From: Primula veris
Lineage: Eukaryota; Streptophyta; Magnoliopsida; Ericales; Primulaceae
DNA: 64,000 nucleotides
Direction of reading: 5' to 3'
Assembly: GCA_963682055.1 (NCBI GenBank)
Contig: OY821743.1
Coordinates: forward strand, 12,846,566-12,910,565
Of the stretch, positions 25,084 to 37,569 are shown in pieces. Position 1 is the first letter of the stretch. Each line of letters opens with the position of its first letter. The position numbers and the translations under genes are program-made. Below the pieces are notes generated by a model, which searched no databases, had not been told where the DNA came from, and was given only the letters and a program-made list of their open reading frames with translations.

Positions 25084-28000
25084 ATGGCAAAAGAAGACAG
25101 AGTCGCACACGGGATCGAGAAGTTCGACGGGAAGGACTTCGCATTCTGGAGAATGCAAATAGAGGACTACCTTTACGGGAGGAAGATGCATCAGCCACTT
25201 CTCCTTGAGGAAAGGCCGACCACGACCACCGAGGAGGCGTGAAAACTCTTAGACCGACAAGTGTTGGGAGTGATCCGCCTAACACTATCTAGGAGTGTAG
25301 CACATAACGTCGCAAGAGAGACGACGACGATGGGGATAATGAAGGTCCTGACCGATATGTATGAGAAACCATCCACGAACAACAAGGTACATCTCATGCG
25401 TAAGTTGTTCAACCTACACATGGCTGAGGGGACACCTGTCTCGAGTCACGTGAACAAGTTCATCGACACCGTAAATCAGTTGGATGCGGTGGAGATAACT
25501 TTTAAAGACGAAGTGAGAGCCCTTATACTGCTAGCATCTTTACCGAACAGTTGGGAATTCATGCGAGCTGCTGTGAGCAACTCAATTGGAAAGGAGAAAC
25601 TAACTTACAACGGCATCCGAGATCAAATACTCGCTGAGGAACTCAGGAGATTAAACATGGGTGAATGCTCAAATGATGGAGCAGCCTTGAACATGGGTTC
25701 AAGAGACCGGGGTAAGGCTAGGGTATGAGATGTTAGAGGACGTTCACAATCCCGAGGTAGAAGAGGGCAAAGCCGAGGCGGCAAAGATAGCGATCGAAGC
25801 AAGAAGAATCTTCGATGCTATAACTGCCAGGGTATGGGGCACTTCAGTCATGAGTGCAAGCAGCCGAAGAAAGGTACCGGCCGTGATCACGTGGCTAATG
25901 TTGCGAGCGACGAGGATTCGGGTGACTATTTAATGCTTGCCGAACAGAGAAATATAAAATCGTGGATTCTATACTCTGGGGCATCATTTCACACAACCCC
26001 TCAGAAGGATTTATTCGAAAATTACACTGCGGATAATTTCGGTAAAGTGTATCTAGCCGACGGAGAAGCGTTGGATGTTGTTGGAATAGGCGATGTGAAA
26101 ATTCGCATTCCAAAGGGGTCGGTATGGAAGCTAACGAAAGTGAGGCATGTTCCGAGGTTGACCAAAAATCTGATTTTAGTAGGTCAACTCGATGCCGAAA
26201 GGCACTCCATTTCGTTTGGCTGTGGAGCTTGGAAAGTTTCACAAGGAGCTATGGTGATAGACCGAGGGAGTAAGGTCGGTACACTGTACATGACCGATGA
26301 GGAGCGTACAATTACAGTAGCTATTTCGCAAAACTACTCGGAACTGTGACATCGACGGTTGGGTCACATGAGTGAGAAGGGGATAAGGGTGTTAGCGAAG
26401 GACAGTAAACTTCCAGGCTTGAAGTCTGTCAACCTCGATATGTGCGAAGGTTGCATCTTCAGGAAGCAGAAGAAAGTGAGCTTCCGGAAAGGTGGAAAAG
26501 CTCCCAAGGAGGAGAAGCTAGCACTGGTCCACTCAGAAGTATGGGGACCATCTCCAGTAACCTCACTGGAAGGATCTCAGTACTATGTGACCTTCATCGA
26601 TGATTCGACGAGGAAAACATGGGTCTATTTCTTGAAATACAAGTCTGAGGTGTTTAAGAAATTTCAAGAATGGAAGGTCATGGTCGAACTAGAGACCGGG
26701 AATAAACTCAAGTGTTTGAGGTCCGATAACGGCGGAGAGTACATTGATGCAAAGTTCGTAGGGTTCTGTGCTCAAGGAGGCATTCGAATGGAGAAGACCA
26801 TCCGAAGAACGCCACAGCAGAATGGCGTGGCCGAGCGAATGAACCGAACAATCAATAAGCGTGTTAGGAGTATGAGACTGCAAAGTGGGTTGCCCAAAGC
26901 CTTGTGGGCACATGCAGTAAACACGGCGGTTTACCTCATTAACCGCGGACCTTCAGTGCCTTTAGAAAGGAGAATTCCCGAAGAAGAGTGGATAGGAAAG
27001 TCTATCTCTTATGAACACTTGCGAGTGTTCGGTTGTCTGTCATATATCCATGTCGACATAAATGATCGTACCAAGCTTGACTCGAAATCCAAAGTGTGTT
27101 ACTTTGTGGGGTACGGTGGAGCTGAGTTTGGATATCGCTTTTGGGATGGTCAAACAAAGAAGATCATTCGCAGTAAGGATGTCATCTTCAACGAAAGCAT
27201 TTTGTTCAAAGATCGACAAAATGTGATGGTGGAAGAACACGCGCTCCCGTCCGAGGAAAGTGGTATAGTCGACATGAATGTGTTTACAAGAGAGTTAGAA
27301 AATAACACTGACGATGAGCCAGTGATGCTCGACAACCCTCCAGCAGATGCTGAAGAGGATGAGGAGCTGGCCCAAACTCCCCGACCTGAATTGGGCCGAG
27401 GTCATCGCGAGAGGAGACCTCCTGCCCGATACTCACCTTCCCTGCATTACATATTGCTCAGTGATGCAGGCGAGTCCGAAAGTAGAGAAGAAGCTATGGA
27501 GCTGAAAGACTCAAGCAAGTGGGAGCTTGCGATGAAGGATGAGATGAAGTCACTTGAGAAGAATGTGACTTGGCAGTTAGCCGAGCTGCCCAAGGGGAAA
27601 AGGGCACTGAGCAACAAATGGGTGTTCCGACTAAAGAACGAACAAGATGGCTCGAAACGGTATAAGACACGATTAGTAGTCAAAGGGTTCCAGCAAAAGG
27701 CAAGAATTGACTACACCGAGATCTTTTCACCAGTCGTAAAGATGACGACTATTCGGCTGTTGTTGAGCATTATTGTAAATGCGAATCTTCATCTTGAGTA
27801 GTTGGATGTGAAAACTGCATTTCTCCATGGAGATCTAGAAGAAGAAATTTACATGCTCTAACCTGAAGGGTTTGCCAAAAAGGGAAAAGAGAAACTGGTA
27901 TGCAAACTGAACAAGAGCTTGTATGTGCTAAAATAAGCACCACGGCAGTGGTATAAGAAGTTTGACAGTTTCATGGTGGATACCGGGTTCGAAAGAAGTG

Positions 28001-29022
28001 ATAGTGATCACTGCTGTTTCATGAAGAGATTTGCGAACTCTTCATACGTCATACTATTTTTGTATGTAGATGACATGTTGCTTGCCGGGTCGAGCCTTGT
28101 GGATATTAACAAGGTGAAGCAACAGTTGGCGAAACAGTTTGAGATGGAAGATTTGGGTACCGCAAATCAGATCCTCGGTATGAGGATTTCCCGAGGAAGG
28201 GATGTGTCCTTGTTTCTGTCGCAAGCCGAGTATGTGAAGAAAGTGTTGGCACGGTTTAGCATGAGTGATGCCAAGGCTGTAGGCTCACCGCTAGCCGCAC
28301 ACTTTAGCCTGTCGAAGAAACAATCACCCTCAGACGAGGAAGGAAATGATCATATGTTGAACATACCCTACGCTTCAACAATTGGTAGCCTAATGTACGC
28401 TATGATGTGTACAAGACCGGACATTGCCCATGCAGTGGGAGTTGTCAGTTGTTACATGAGTAACCCGGGCAAGCACCATTGAGAAGCTGTGAAGTGGATA
28501 TTGAGATATCTCTTGGGTACTGTGAGTTCGGTATTATGTTTCTGAAAGACCTCGGAAGGCCTGCACGGCTATGTGGATGCTGACATGGCCGGTGATCTGG
28601 ACAGCCGAAAGAGCACAACGGGATGTGTTTGTACCTACGGTGGTACTGCTGTGAGTTGTACATCTAAGTTGCAAAAGATTGTTGCATTGTCGACCACAGA
28701 GGCTGAGTACGTCGCGGTGACGGAAGCAAGCAAAGAGATGATCTGGTTGCAAGGTTTCTTAGAGGAGCTCGGTCATAAGACTGACAAGAGAGTTCTGCAA
28801 TGTGATAGTCAAAGTGCAGTTCAGCTAGCTAAGAATCCTGTATTCCATTCATGCACAAAACACATACAGATTCGTTACCACTATATCCGGGTTGTTCCAG
28901 AAGATGGAATCTTCGTGCTAGAAAAGATTGAGGGTGCTAAGAACCCCGCCGATATGCTAACGAAGACTGTTACAATCGACAAACTGAGGTTGTGTGCAAC
29001 CTCAGTAGGACTCCGAGCTTGA
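25084..29022 (+). pseudogene. Copia gag-pol polyprotein, eight in-frame stops
   Basis: A single frame of 1312 codons runs from ATG 25084 to TGA 29020-29022 with no frameshift. Domains in order: gag; CCHC zinc knuckle CYNCQGMGHFSHEC; aspartic protease; GAG-pre-integrase HRRLGHM and CEGC zinc site; integrase core (SDNGGEY, QQNGVAER); reverse transcriptase with YVDD; RNase H with CDSQSAV. Stops lie at 25240, 25726, 26347, 27799, 27859, 27934, 28480 and 28543. Each is one C-to-T or G-to-A change from the Trp, Gln or Arg codon expected there. The protease catalytic Asp is Tyr (codon 297, in ILYSGAS), and the integrase first Asp appears as Glu (HSEVWGP). It cannot make a functional polyprotein. Confidence 0.95.
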
Positions 29023-29177
29023 GACTCAAGGTCGCCACTACATGAAGAATGAGCAACTCTGAAGAGTAATAATTATTATACAAGGATACCGATGGAAACA
29101 TTCTGCTCGGTGGAGCACAGTGAGTTCGGTGGTCGGGGATAATTGGAGTTCTTTTGAAGCACTCGACATTTGACTCC

Positions 29178-29188
29178 AAGTGGGAGAT
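29178..29188 (+). promoter_or_regulatory. Polypurine tract
   Basis: AAGTGGGAGAT directly precedes the 3' LTR, the normal plus-strand primer position. Confidence 0.85.
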
Positions 29189-29537
29189 TGTTGAGTTGTG
29201 GAGCCAAATGAGGTTTGACCATGTTTTCTAATTATCCCACATCACTTGAAATTGTAATATGACCCACTAAGGGTTCTATTTATATGCCCCAATATCTTAT
29301 ATTTTAATTACACCTACACAAAGTACCTTTTACATATTATAAGTGAGAGAATTCTAGTTGCGAGAGAACCATATTTTGTGTTGAGCTAGATTACGATTGT
29401 AATCCTCATTATAATAATATTAAGTGCCACGTGTAGCGGCCCGGAGACGTAGCCAATTTGGATGAACTCCGTTATCAAAGTGTGTGTGCTCGGTTTGAGT
29501 TTTTGTCTTTCTTTTAGCTCGACTTGATTTCCTAACA
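29189..29537 (+). repeat. Copia 3' LTR
   Basis: Starts TGTTGAGTTG, ends TTTCCTAACA, 349 bp, followed by the GGATG duplication. Confidence 0.95.
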
Positions 29538-30093
29538 GGATGCTCCAATGGAAACTCGAAGATATCAGCTAAATGAGGCATTTCTTCGAGATCACGATGG
29601 CATTATTCTATGGGCTTTTGGCGAGTTTTTAAGGACAGTAACTGATAATATTTCCAGAGCTTCAGGCGGTCCTTTTGAGTATCTGGATGGCGATTTATTT
29701 GGGTTTTCAGCTTATTGATGTAGAGACAGACTCGATGACGGTCTCATCATGGATTAGTTCGACAACGGTTTGCCCTTGGGAGCATAGCTACACTATCACG
29801 CACATTTGTCAATTATATATATATATATATATTTATTCTGTAGTATCTTGCTTTGCCACGTTCTCAGAGAGGCAAACCATCCCGCTGGTTTTACGACAAT
29901 TGGGCATGCGTTCATTGGACTTTGCATATTTTCACTCATAGACGGTCATTACGAAATGGCCTTGGACGTGTCAATTTTGTTATATTTTCTTGTTATTCCA
30001 CTTCATGGATTTTATCTTATCGCAGACTTGCTGTATTTCATTACTTTCAAGGTTTTGGTTCCATGTCCTCCTCTTAGCATTGTACTCGCATGA
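29538..30093 (+). pseudogene. LINE ORF2 relic, right part (RNase H domain)
   Basis: Frames read FLRDHDGIILWAFGEFL (29580-29625), then after a shift IYLGFQLIDVETDSMTVSSWI (about 29690-29755) and CHVLREANHPAG (29850-29886). These are the conserved words of the RVT_3/RNase H domain at the end of plant L1-type LINE ORF2. A (TA)n expansion at 29817-29831 and frame changes break it. Its left part lies on the other side of the Copia element. Confidence 0.6.
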
Positions 30094-33000
30094 TTGTTCC
30101 ATGCCTCAATCCCCTCGTAAGAGGAGGGGCTCATAATGAGACCAAAATGGTAACTGTTGTTGAATTAGAGAAGGCGTTTCTCGGAACTTTTTGTCACTAC
30201 CATGACAACTTGCTTCCCACGATACCTTTATTACAAAAACCTAGACTGTAAACCCATTTTCTATGCAAGTTAATTATTTAAAAAAAAAAAACGTATTAGA
30301 GGAAGAAACCCTAACAAACAAAATTTTCCTATTGCTTCTAAGCAATACAACAATCAAAAAAACAATAGACTCAGATTTGGAAGTCGGTCGGGTTCAGATT
30401 ACTTGGTTTGGATTGCTTTGAATTAGTTTTGGATCGGTAATATGGAATCCTAAACCAAACTAACAAGAACAAAGAGAAGATCTTTTGTACAAAAAGAAAC
30501 CATCTAAAACCAGAACTGAATTAACCATATATAATGCTTGTCCAAAATTGAACGGTGATATAGATTGTCTGGGCAAAGAAGTGGAATAATGTCAGTTTGT
30601 GACGCCGGCATTATGTTATTATATACATAAGTGATCATCTTTTTACTTTACTTTTAATTTCTGGATGCACGTGCTAGTTGCTTCTTTCACACGCAATTTA
30701 ACACTTGCAGAAGCGTGTGAAAACGGATGGAATCACTGCATTTTTTTGCTTTGTTTTACTATAAATTAAAATGGAAATGTTCCAAGTAAATACATTTAAG
30801 TGTGATAAGTAATAAAGTAAATGATTATATAAGTTTAAGAATACACTTCTTTGTTACTTTCAATTTTTACATCATCTTTTGCCTAAAATATCATACTTTT
30901 GCATGGTCAATTTTCAATACATTCCGTGAATAATAGTCTCAACACACTAGCTAGCTAGTTAACTTAATACAAATAAAGATGACTAAGTTCTCAACTGTGT
31001 TTTTTCCTAATATCATCACCTATCTCATCCTTCAATAGTTGAATTCCATAATATTGGTGCTTTTAGCTGGTCAGAAGTACTGATATGCAATATATACCAA
31101 CTTACCCTTAAAAAAAACATATACTAACTTAAGTTCTAACCATTTTGTCTGATCATTATAATTATTTGGTACAATATCAGTATTTAAAGTCCTCGAATTA
31201 TGTGGGGAAATATTAGGGCATTTATTTCTTTTTTTGGAAGGGTGTGGGGCTTTTGACGTCTACTCATCACACCACGTAAATCTGAGCTAATATTAATCCA
31301 GACAAACAAGTACTACTTTTATCATAAGTTTGGACCATGCAACTTAGCCATGGAAAGGTGAAAAATTACACAAGGAAAAGGAAAAACGATGAGAAATCTT
31401 TATGAAACATCGATTTAATTTGGTGCGTATTGCATATGATGACTTAACTTGATCACGACATTCTGGATTTTCCTAGCTTGCTTACTGGTATAATTTATTA
31501 TTTTTGTAATAATGTTACAAGTATCTAAAGTATATATTAATCAACTACCGATGAATATGAATGTAAAGAAAATAACAATCACATAAATTAATGCACATTC
31601 TTTTGGGACCAATGTTATTGTGGCTAACACTAGGAAAGAAAAGAATGCAGTTACTTAAAAACAACAAGGCAGGGATAATTTTTTTTAAATATATGCATTG
31701 ACGAGTACTTTTCCAGTGAATCCACTAGCTGACAGTTTATCTTAGTTAAGTGCGAGGGTTTTATTCTAGTTATATATTCGGAAATTTATATTCGAAAATC
31801 TATTAATCAAGATATGTATCAAAAATAAAATTCCCAGTGATATATATTCCAAAAATTATTTTGATATATATATGCATGATGAGTACTTTTACACTGATAT
31901 ATTTTCGAATAGGTGCAATGATAAAACATACTAAATAAATTTTAATTTCTTTTAGCAAGTTACCAATTTACTAAAAATGGTCTTGCTTTCGTACCTGTAT
32001 ATCTTCTCATATGTAACAGCTGTTATATATGAATTTTTTTGATAATTTTTACATGAATGTCACAAAAAATGAAACTAAATAGATGGTTCTCATATATATA
32101 ATGTGTATTCTAGGTTCTAAATGGTGAAATACATACGGTTAATTTTATTTGAAAAGAATGTCCCATCTTTAATCTAAATTAACCACTAACTAATCCGTTT
32201 AATCACCGGTTAGTTAGAGTTTAGACACATAGTCCTAACACAGGTATAGTCTCCAATTACCATCTATTTTTCTGTATACACACTAAAAAGAAAAAAATCA
32301 TAATAACTACGGGATTAATGACGATAGTTTTTGTTACTAGCTACGCTTTTTGTAACCATTTTGTGACACTTTAATCAATTTACGACAAACTTCTGCCAGA
32401 CTTTTGAATTATTGACATGCTTATGATAATTTTTAAGTCTCACTAAATGAACATTATTTTGCATGTTTTAGTAATACATTATTATTACTGGTACGACCAG
32501 AGAAATGAAAAGTGATATAGCAGCAAATAAATTTGGTGAAATGTGATATATTATTTTAAGTGCATTTGATTGATGTAATATAACCAGATGATAGGACCTG
32601 TGTGTGAAATCAAAAATATGTCCACACGCAACCGAGCAACCGGTAGCCAGTAAAGAAAGCGCGTCTTTGATGTGGTCAACTATAATTATGACTTCATACC
32701 TTACTATTTAGTTATTAAAACTATTTGCAATAACAAAAAAAATTATATTAAATTTATCTAAACTAATTTTTTTTAAAGTTGATTATAAATTTAAATGTTA
32801 ATTTTTTTTATTAGATTTAAAAAAAATTAATTTTAATAATTTTAATATAAGCTATAAGCCGATAAAAATTACATATAATATTATAAAATTAAATGGGAAC
32901 GAGATGGGGGTAATGAGACCAAAGACCTGCAAATGCATTTATTACACCTCTTCCGGTCACATCTTCTTTGTTCCCACTCACAACCTGCATAGCCGGTTTT

Positions 33001-33883
33001 TCTCAATTTGACTACCAAAATAACAGCAGGTTAGGTACAATAGTTTACACAAAATGCTTTGTACTAGTAGTGCTATTTAAAAAAATGAAATTTGATTGTA
33101 AAACCATTACATTACATGTTAATGCACGAGTCCTAAAAGTTTCTGTTCTTGTCCTATAAATATGTGTATTAAAAATCTCATATCAAAACGCGTTGATACT
33201 CGAAAATCTCAAAAATATATTGTTCGGCTTTAGCATAAAACTCGAATAGCTCAAAAAATAATGTTTTTACGTGCCAGTTCAAACACGCATTAAAACTCAA
33301 AAAGTTTAAACAATAGTTAAGAACAAAAAAATATTATTCTCATAAAAAAATATATATAATTTCATAAATTGCGTTAACTCGATAGCTATTTTGTAAATAT
33401 CACATGATTAAAATATGTCAATATTAGATATTCATAATGTTTTGGACCAATTATTTTCATTTATTCCATATAGTTAATGAGTATGTATATGCATTTACGT
33501 TTTTCTAGCAAAGTTTACGCTTTTATCGAAACTTACGCTTTGATAAACCTGATCTGAAAACGTTTCAGCGATGCTTTAACGTTTTAAAACTGATATAAAT
33601 TATTACTAAAAATCCCAAATAAAACACTTACTGTATTAATTATTTGGTAAAAAAACTTAAAATAAACATATTGAAAGTAAAAGGATTTGTAGAGTCAATT
33701 CCCACCCACTACAAGACAAAAAGAAGTTCTTTCAAAAGGTGGCTCACTAGCTAGCTCCTCTTAGTTCACACTTGAAAACCTACAAAACCAAAACAATCTC
33801 TCTTTGTTTCTCTGTGCTCCTTTAGCAAAGTAGTGGCTATAGATCTGCCTAACATTAGTAAGTAAGATTGATAAATTAAAAAG
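30094..33883. other. Intergenic and upstream region of the WRKY gene
   Basis: No gene is recognised. It is AT-rich with decayed repeats. 32281-32470 resembles the CACTA-like end at 3361. A W-box core in reverse (AGTCAA, 33693-33698) lies about 185 bp before the WRKY start, which would fit feedback by WRKY proteins but is a short motif. The stretch 33770-33840 is CT-rich and is probably 5' UTR. Confidence 0.45.
32281..32470. mobile_element. CACTA-like transposon end (relic)
   Basis: Begins CACTAAAAAGAAAAAAATCA and continues ATAACTACGGGATTAATGACG, matching the start of the block at 3361. No partner end or transposase was found. Confidence 0.3.
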
Positions 33884-36040
33884 ATGAACAACAGATCCAT
33901 AGAGAAGAATGAAGAGGTGGGCTTAGTATTTGATGATCATGATCAAAAAGAAGGAGAATTACTAGATGATCAGATATGGTTCTCAGGGTTATATCAAAAG
34001 AATAACTTGGATTCTTCTAGTTTTTCATCTATAGGTTTTATGGACATGTTGGATACTAATGATCATCAAAACCATAACTTTGGCTACTTTACCGACGATT
34101 TTACAACTCAGTCACCGGTTTTACCGGAGTCATCGGAGGTTGTTAATACTCCGACCACCATCGTCGCCACTTCCAATTCTCCATCCTTATCTTCCTCCTC
34201 TCATGACGATCCTACTCAAAAACCAAAACTTAAAGAAGAAGTAGAAGATCAAGAGCATAACAAGACTAAAATACAGTAGGTTTTGTATTAGATTTATTAT
34301 TCATTTATTTACCCTACTCTTAATGTGTAGTTGTTTTTCATTTTCTTTGTAGTTATTTAATTTTACATAAAAATTATTCCAAATTTTAACTGATGGAAAC
34401 ATATTTGAAAAGAACAAAAGCATTACAAGACTAAACAGAGGAGTTTATTTTTGTTATACTACTCCTTCATTTTCCCAACTCTTAATTAATGATTGTGCGT
34501 CGTTTTTTCTTTTTCTTAGTAAGTAAAAAAAAAAAGCTCATTCCATTGAAAATTTAGAGACAAATTTAGATTTTGATAAAGGACTTTAACAAGTCATTGT
34601 TTTTCTTATGTTACTTTGAATATTTATCATTTATATAATTAGATTGAAGGCGAAAAAGAAGAACACGAAGAAGGAAAGAGAGCCAAGATTTGCCTTCATG
34701 ACAAAGAGTGAAGTTGATCACTTGGATGATGGCTATAGATGGAGAAAATACGGTCAAAAAGCTGTCAAAAATAGCCCTTTTCCAAGGTACTTATGATCTT
34801 CATGCGCACATGCACAGATTTAATTCTCATCACATATATCTTTTTCCTCTTTTTACTCCTATCTTTGATTTATTTAGATTACATAACTTTATTTGTTTGA
34901 CAGTCGCTTACATAATTATATATATGCTTCAACTTAGTTTTAGAGTCTTGAAAAGCTTCCTCTTGCAGGCATGTTCAAGTATATTTCAATCAAGTTAACC
35001 TTCACTAACAGTTTGAGTCCATACATGAAGACCAACATATAGTACTAGTAATTAATAATTCAATATAAGTCTGATGGTAGATAATCAAATTCATCACATT
35101 ATTGGTTTAAATATTGATGAACTTATTCTCCATGAATATGCTAAGGAAGTCATGGATGACTAATAAAAACGAAAATTAATAACATTGATTAATTGATTTA
35201 TTCATGGTTCAAACCCTAGCTACTCGTTGCCATCCTAATTATATTTATACATGCAGAGGTGTTAATTTATAAAAAAAAATTTGCAGCTATAGGAAATAGA
35301 GATAACAGGAAATGAACTATTTTGAATTATGTATTAGTTTGATTTGAGGTATAGTCTATAGATGGCTTAAATAACTGATTATGTATCTCACTATCTGTAT
35401 TACGGCCCATATTAGTTTTGTTTGTAATTAATTCTCTATTTGAAAACATTAACATAGGACCAAAACGACTCGCAAAATCAATATTCACCCATTCAAATCT
35501 TTCTTAAATCCTACTCAGACATTAAGATAAATAAGATAAGAACCAAACGTCCAATTATTTACGCCAATACGTACATATTACATATAAAAAATAAATTACT
35601 AGTGGATCATTGCTCATTCCATGTTTATGCTTTTCAGGAGCTACCATCGTTGCACGACTGCAACATGTGGTGTGAAGAAAAGAGTCGAGAGATCTTGCGA
35701 GGACTCTTCAATTGTTGTGACGACTTACGAGGGCATTCACACTCATCCATGCCCGGTGGCCTCTCATCATCGTGCCCATAACATTGGATTACTTAGGCCA
35801 GATAATTCCGCTTTTGTTTTACTACAATCTTTTTCTTCTCCTCATCAACATCATCATCAACAACAACCACATTATTATGGTAACCAAACGCCGATTTTGA
35901 GCTTTCATACAAGTAATATGGTGCCTTCAGAAAGGGCATATTCGTCTCCTTTGTTAAGAGGATCAGGTGAATATCAACATGGACTTTTACAAGACAATAT
36001 GCCAATACAGATGCAGATGATGGAGCCAAAACAAGAGTAG
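33884..36040 (+). CDS. WRKY transcription factor, group IIc, three exons
   Basis: Exons 33884-34275, 34643-34786 and 35638-36040 join to 939 nt, 312 aa. It is a nuclear DNA-binding regulator expected to bind W-box (TTGAC) sites. Residues about 1-130 are acidic and Ser/Thr-rich; a basic [10 protein letters not shown] stretch precedes the domain and can act as nuclear signal. The WRKY domain has [27 protein letters not shown] and a C-X4-C-X23-H-X1-H zinc site, which defines group IIc, and the conserved intron falls in the PR codon before the zinc site. The C-terminal part is rich in His and Gln ([13 protein letters not shown]). The closest remembered Arabidopsis types are WRKY48 and WRKY23, so stress, defence or auxin-linked roles are possible but unproven. 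Odd points: SYHRCTT where SYYRCTT is usual, and EGIHTH where EGQHTH is usual. Exon 1 uses the GT inside CAGTAGG; the next GT would leave a stop. Confidence 0.93.
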
Positions 36041-37410
36041 GGCTAGCTAGAAGAGGAAATATTTACTTACAATTTTTGAAGCTGTGCTTTTTTTGTAATA
36101 TGCTGTTTTTTGTTGTCTTGACCAACTTATATGCATGAAGTTGAGAGTTATCTTTCATAAGAACCCCACTTAACCATTGCATAAACATCTTTTTATTTCC
36201 TTATTTATTATGTAAGAAGTGGAAGTCTTTAAATATTAACAACCAGCTTATATGAAGTTGAGGGTTATCTTTCATAAGAACAGCCAGGCCACTTAACCAT
36301 TGTATAAACATCTTTTTATTTCGTCATTATGTAAAAAGTGGAAGGGTTTAAATATCATGTTTTATTTCATATGAACCCCACTTAACCATGCTGATCGTCT
36401 CTAGCTCCTGCCTGTTTTTTTTTTTTTTTTTTTGTGAGTATGTAAATTCAATAGCTCGTGTTCTTATTTTCTACCATCAACTTAATTGATCGGTACAGTG
36501 CAACACTGCTACAAAAAAAAAATATGAAAATTTGGCTATTTGTTTGCTATCTTCTACTATGTTTCTTATTTTATACCATCAACTTAATTGATCAGTACAG
36601 TGTTCAATGTGTATCATATTGGAACAAACATGAGAGGTAACACATGAATATATTTCCTTACCTCTTTCTTTTGTGCCGAAAAGGAAAACATAGATTACAA
36701 AGGAAAGTTTTGTGAGATTATTGAAGAAATTACTCAGTTCTCCTACATATTATTAAACGACTAAATAATTTTTATTTTATTTTGCTAATATAATATCTTC
36801 TTGTTTACATACAATTATACAAAGAAAAGCAGCATAAAATACAATAGTTGTTTTCTATATATGTTAAGGTCTGTCCGGTCCATGTGACACTATACGTATT
36901 TATAGGAACGAAACTTGAAACGCAATTATATGCAATGCTTGCTATTTTGGCTTTCTGTATATGTGATCAATCATTTCTATTCAAGAATATAGTGAGATTT
37001 TTGCCAAAAAGTCATAAGATTTTGATCGCTCTTCGAAGCTAGCTTTATCCCATTCCTGTGACGTCATACAGAAAATCAATGATTGTGTTCCGTACAGTAC
37101 CCAACCACGCATGGAAAAATTAAATGACATGCTAATCAATCTTCTACCCAGTATCCAAATACCTATTGTAACGATTAAAACATCTTTGATATATAGAAAT
37201 TTATCCTATTTTGGAAAGTATAAGCCATAAAATAATTGGGCCACAAGCCTAAACATTCAAATACACTAATAGACCCAAACACAACCCAATCTGCACGCCT
37301 TCTAGGCGAATCTCATTAATTTTTTAGACTATTTCAATACAAACCCAATCCTTTGTACTTTGTAGTCCCTCTTGCTTTCCAAAATCAATTTTGGTTAGAG
37401 CATTCATAGC
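36041..37410. other. Region downstream of the WRKY gene
   Basis: Contains the likely 3' UTR, then tandem repeats at 36126-36390, a T-run at 36414-36433 and a second duplication of CATCAACTTAATTGATC (36475 and 36580). No gene is seen up to the hAT target duplication at 37411. Confidence 0.5.
36126..36390. repeat. Tandem repeat of about 115 bp after the WRKY gene
   Basis: Two copies share GAAGTTGAGRGTTATCTTTCATAAGAAC, CCACTTAACCATTG and AAACATCTTTTTATTTC in order (36136-36240 and 36252-36358). A third partial copy holds ATGAACCCCACTTAACCAT (36371-36389). Confidence 0.75.
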
Positions 37411-37569
37411 TGATGTTGCAGGGGCGGAACCAGGATTTCGAGTCAGCAGGGGCATAATTCAAAAAAATACAATAAAAAAATATATGTTGTAGAAAAAAAA
37501 AACGACGAATAAGATAATAAGTTAAATGCCAATTACAACTGACCTCTACGTTCTACCATTATCTAGAGT

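Larger units (their letters stand above)
24675..29537 (+). mobile_element. Complete Copia LTR retrotransposon, 4.86 kb
   Basis: LTRs 24675-25026 and 29189-29537, a tRNA-iMet-type primer-binding site (25029-25040), one long gag-pol frame (25084-29022), a polypurine tract (29178-29188) and a 5-bp target duplication GGATG (24670-24674 and 29538-29542). The LTRs differ by about 14 substitutions, 12 of them transitions, and one 3-bp gap. The gag-pol frame is dead (separate entry). Lineage looks Tnt1/Tork-like from the gag start and short leader; this is inferred. Confidence 0.95.

Noticed and set aside
33707..33723. CACTACAAGACAAAAAG as a third CACTA transposon end
   Set aside because: It is short, lacks the ATAACTACG continuation of the other two, and lies in the WRKY promoter.
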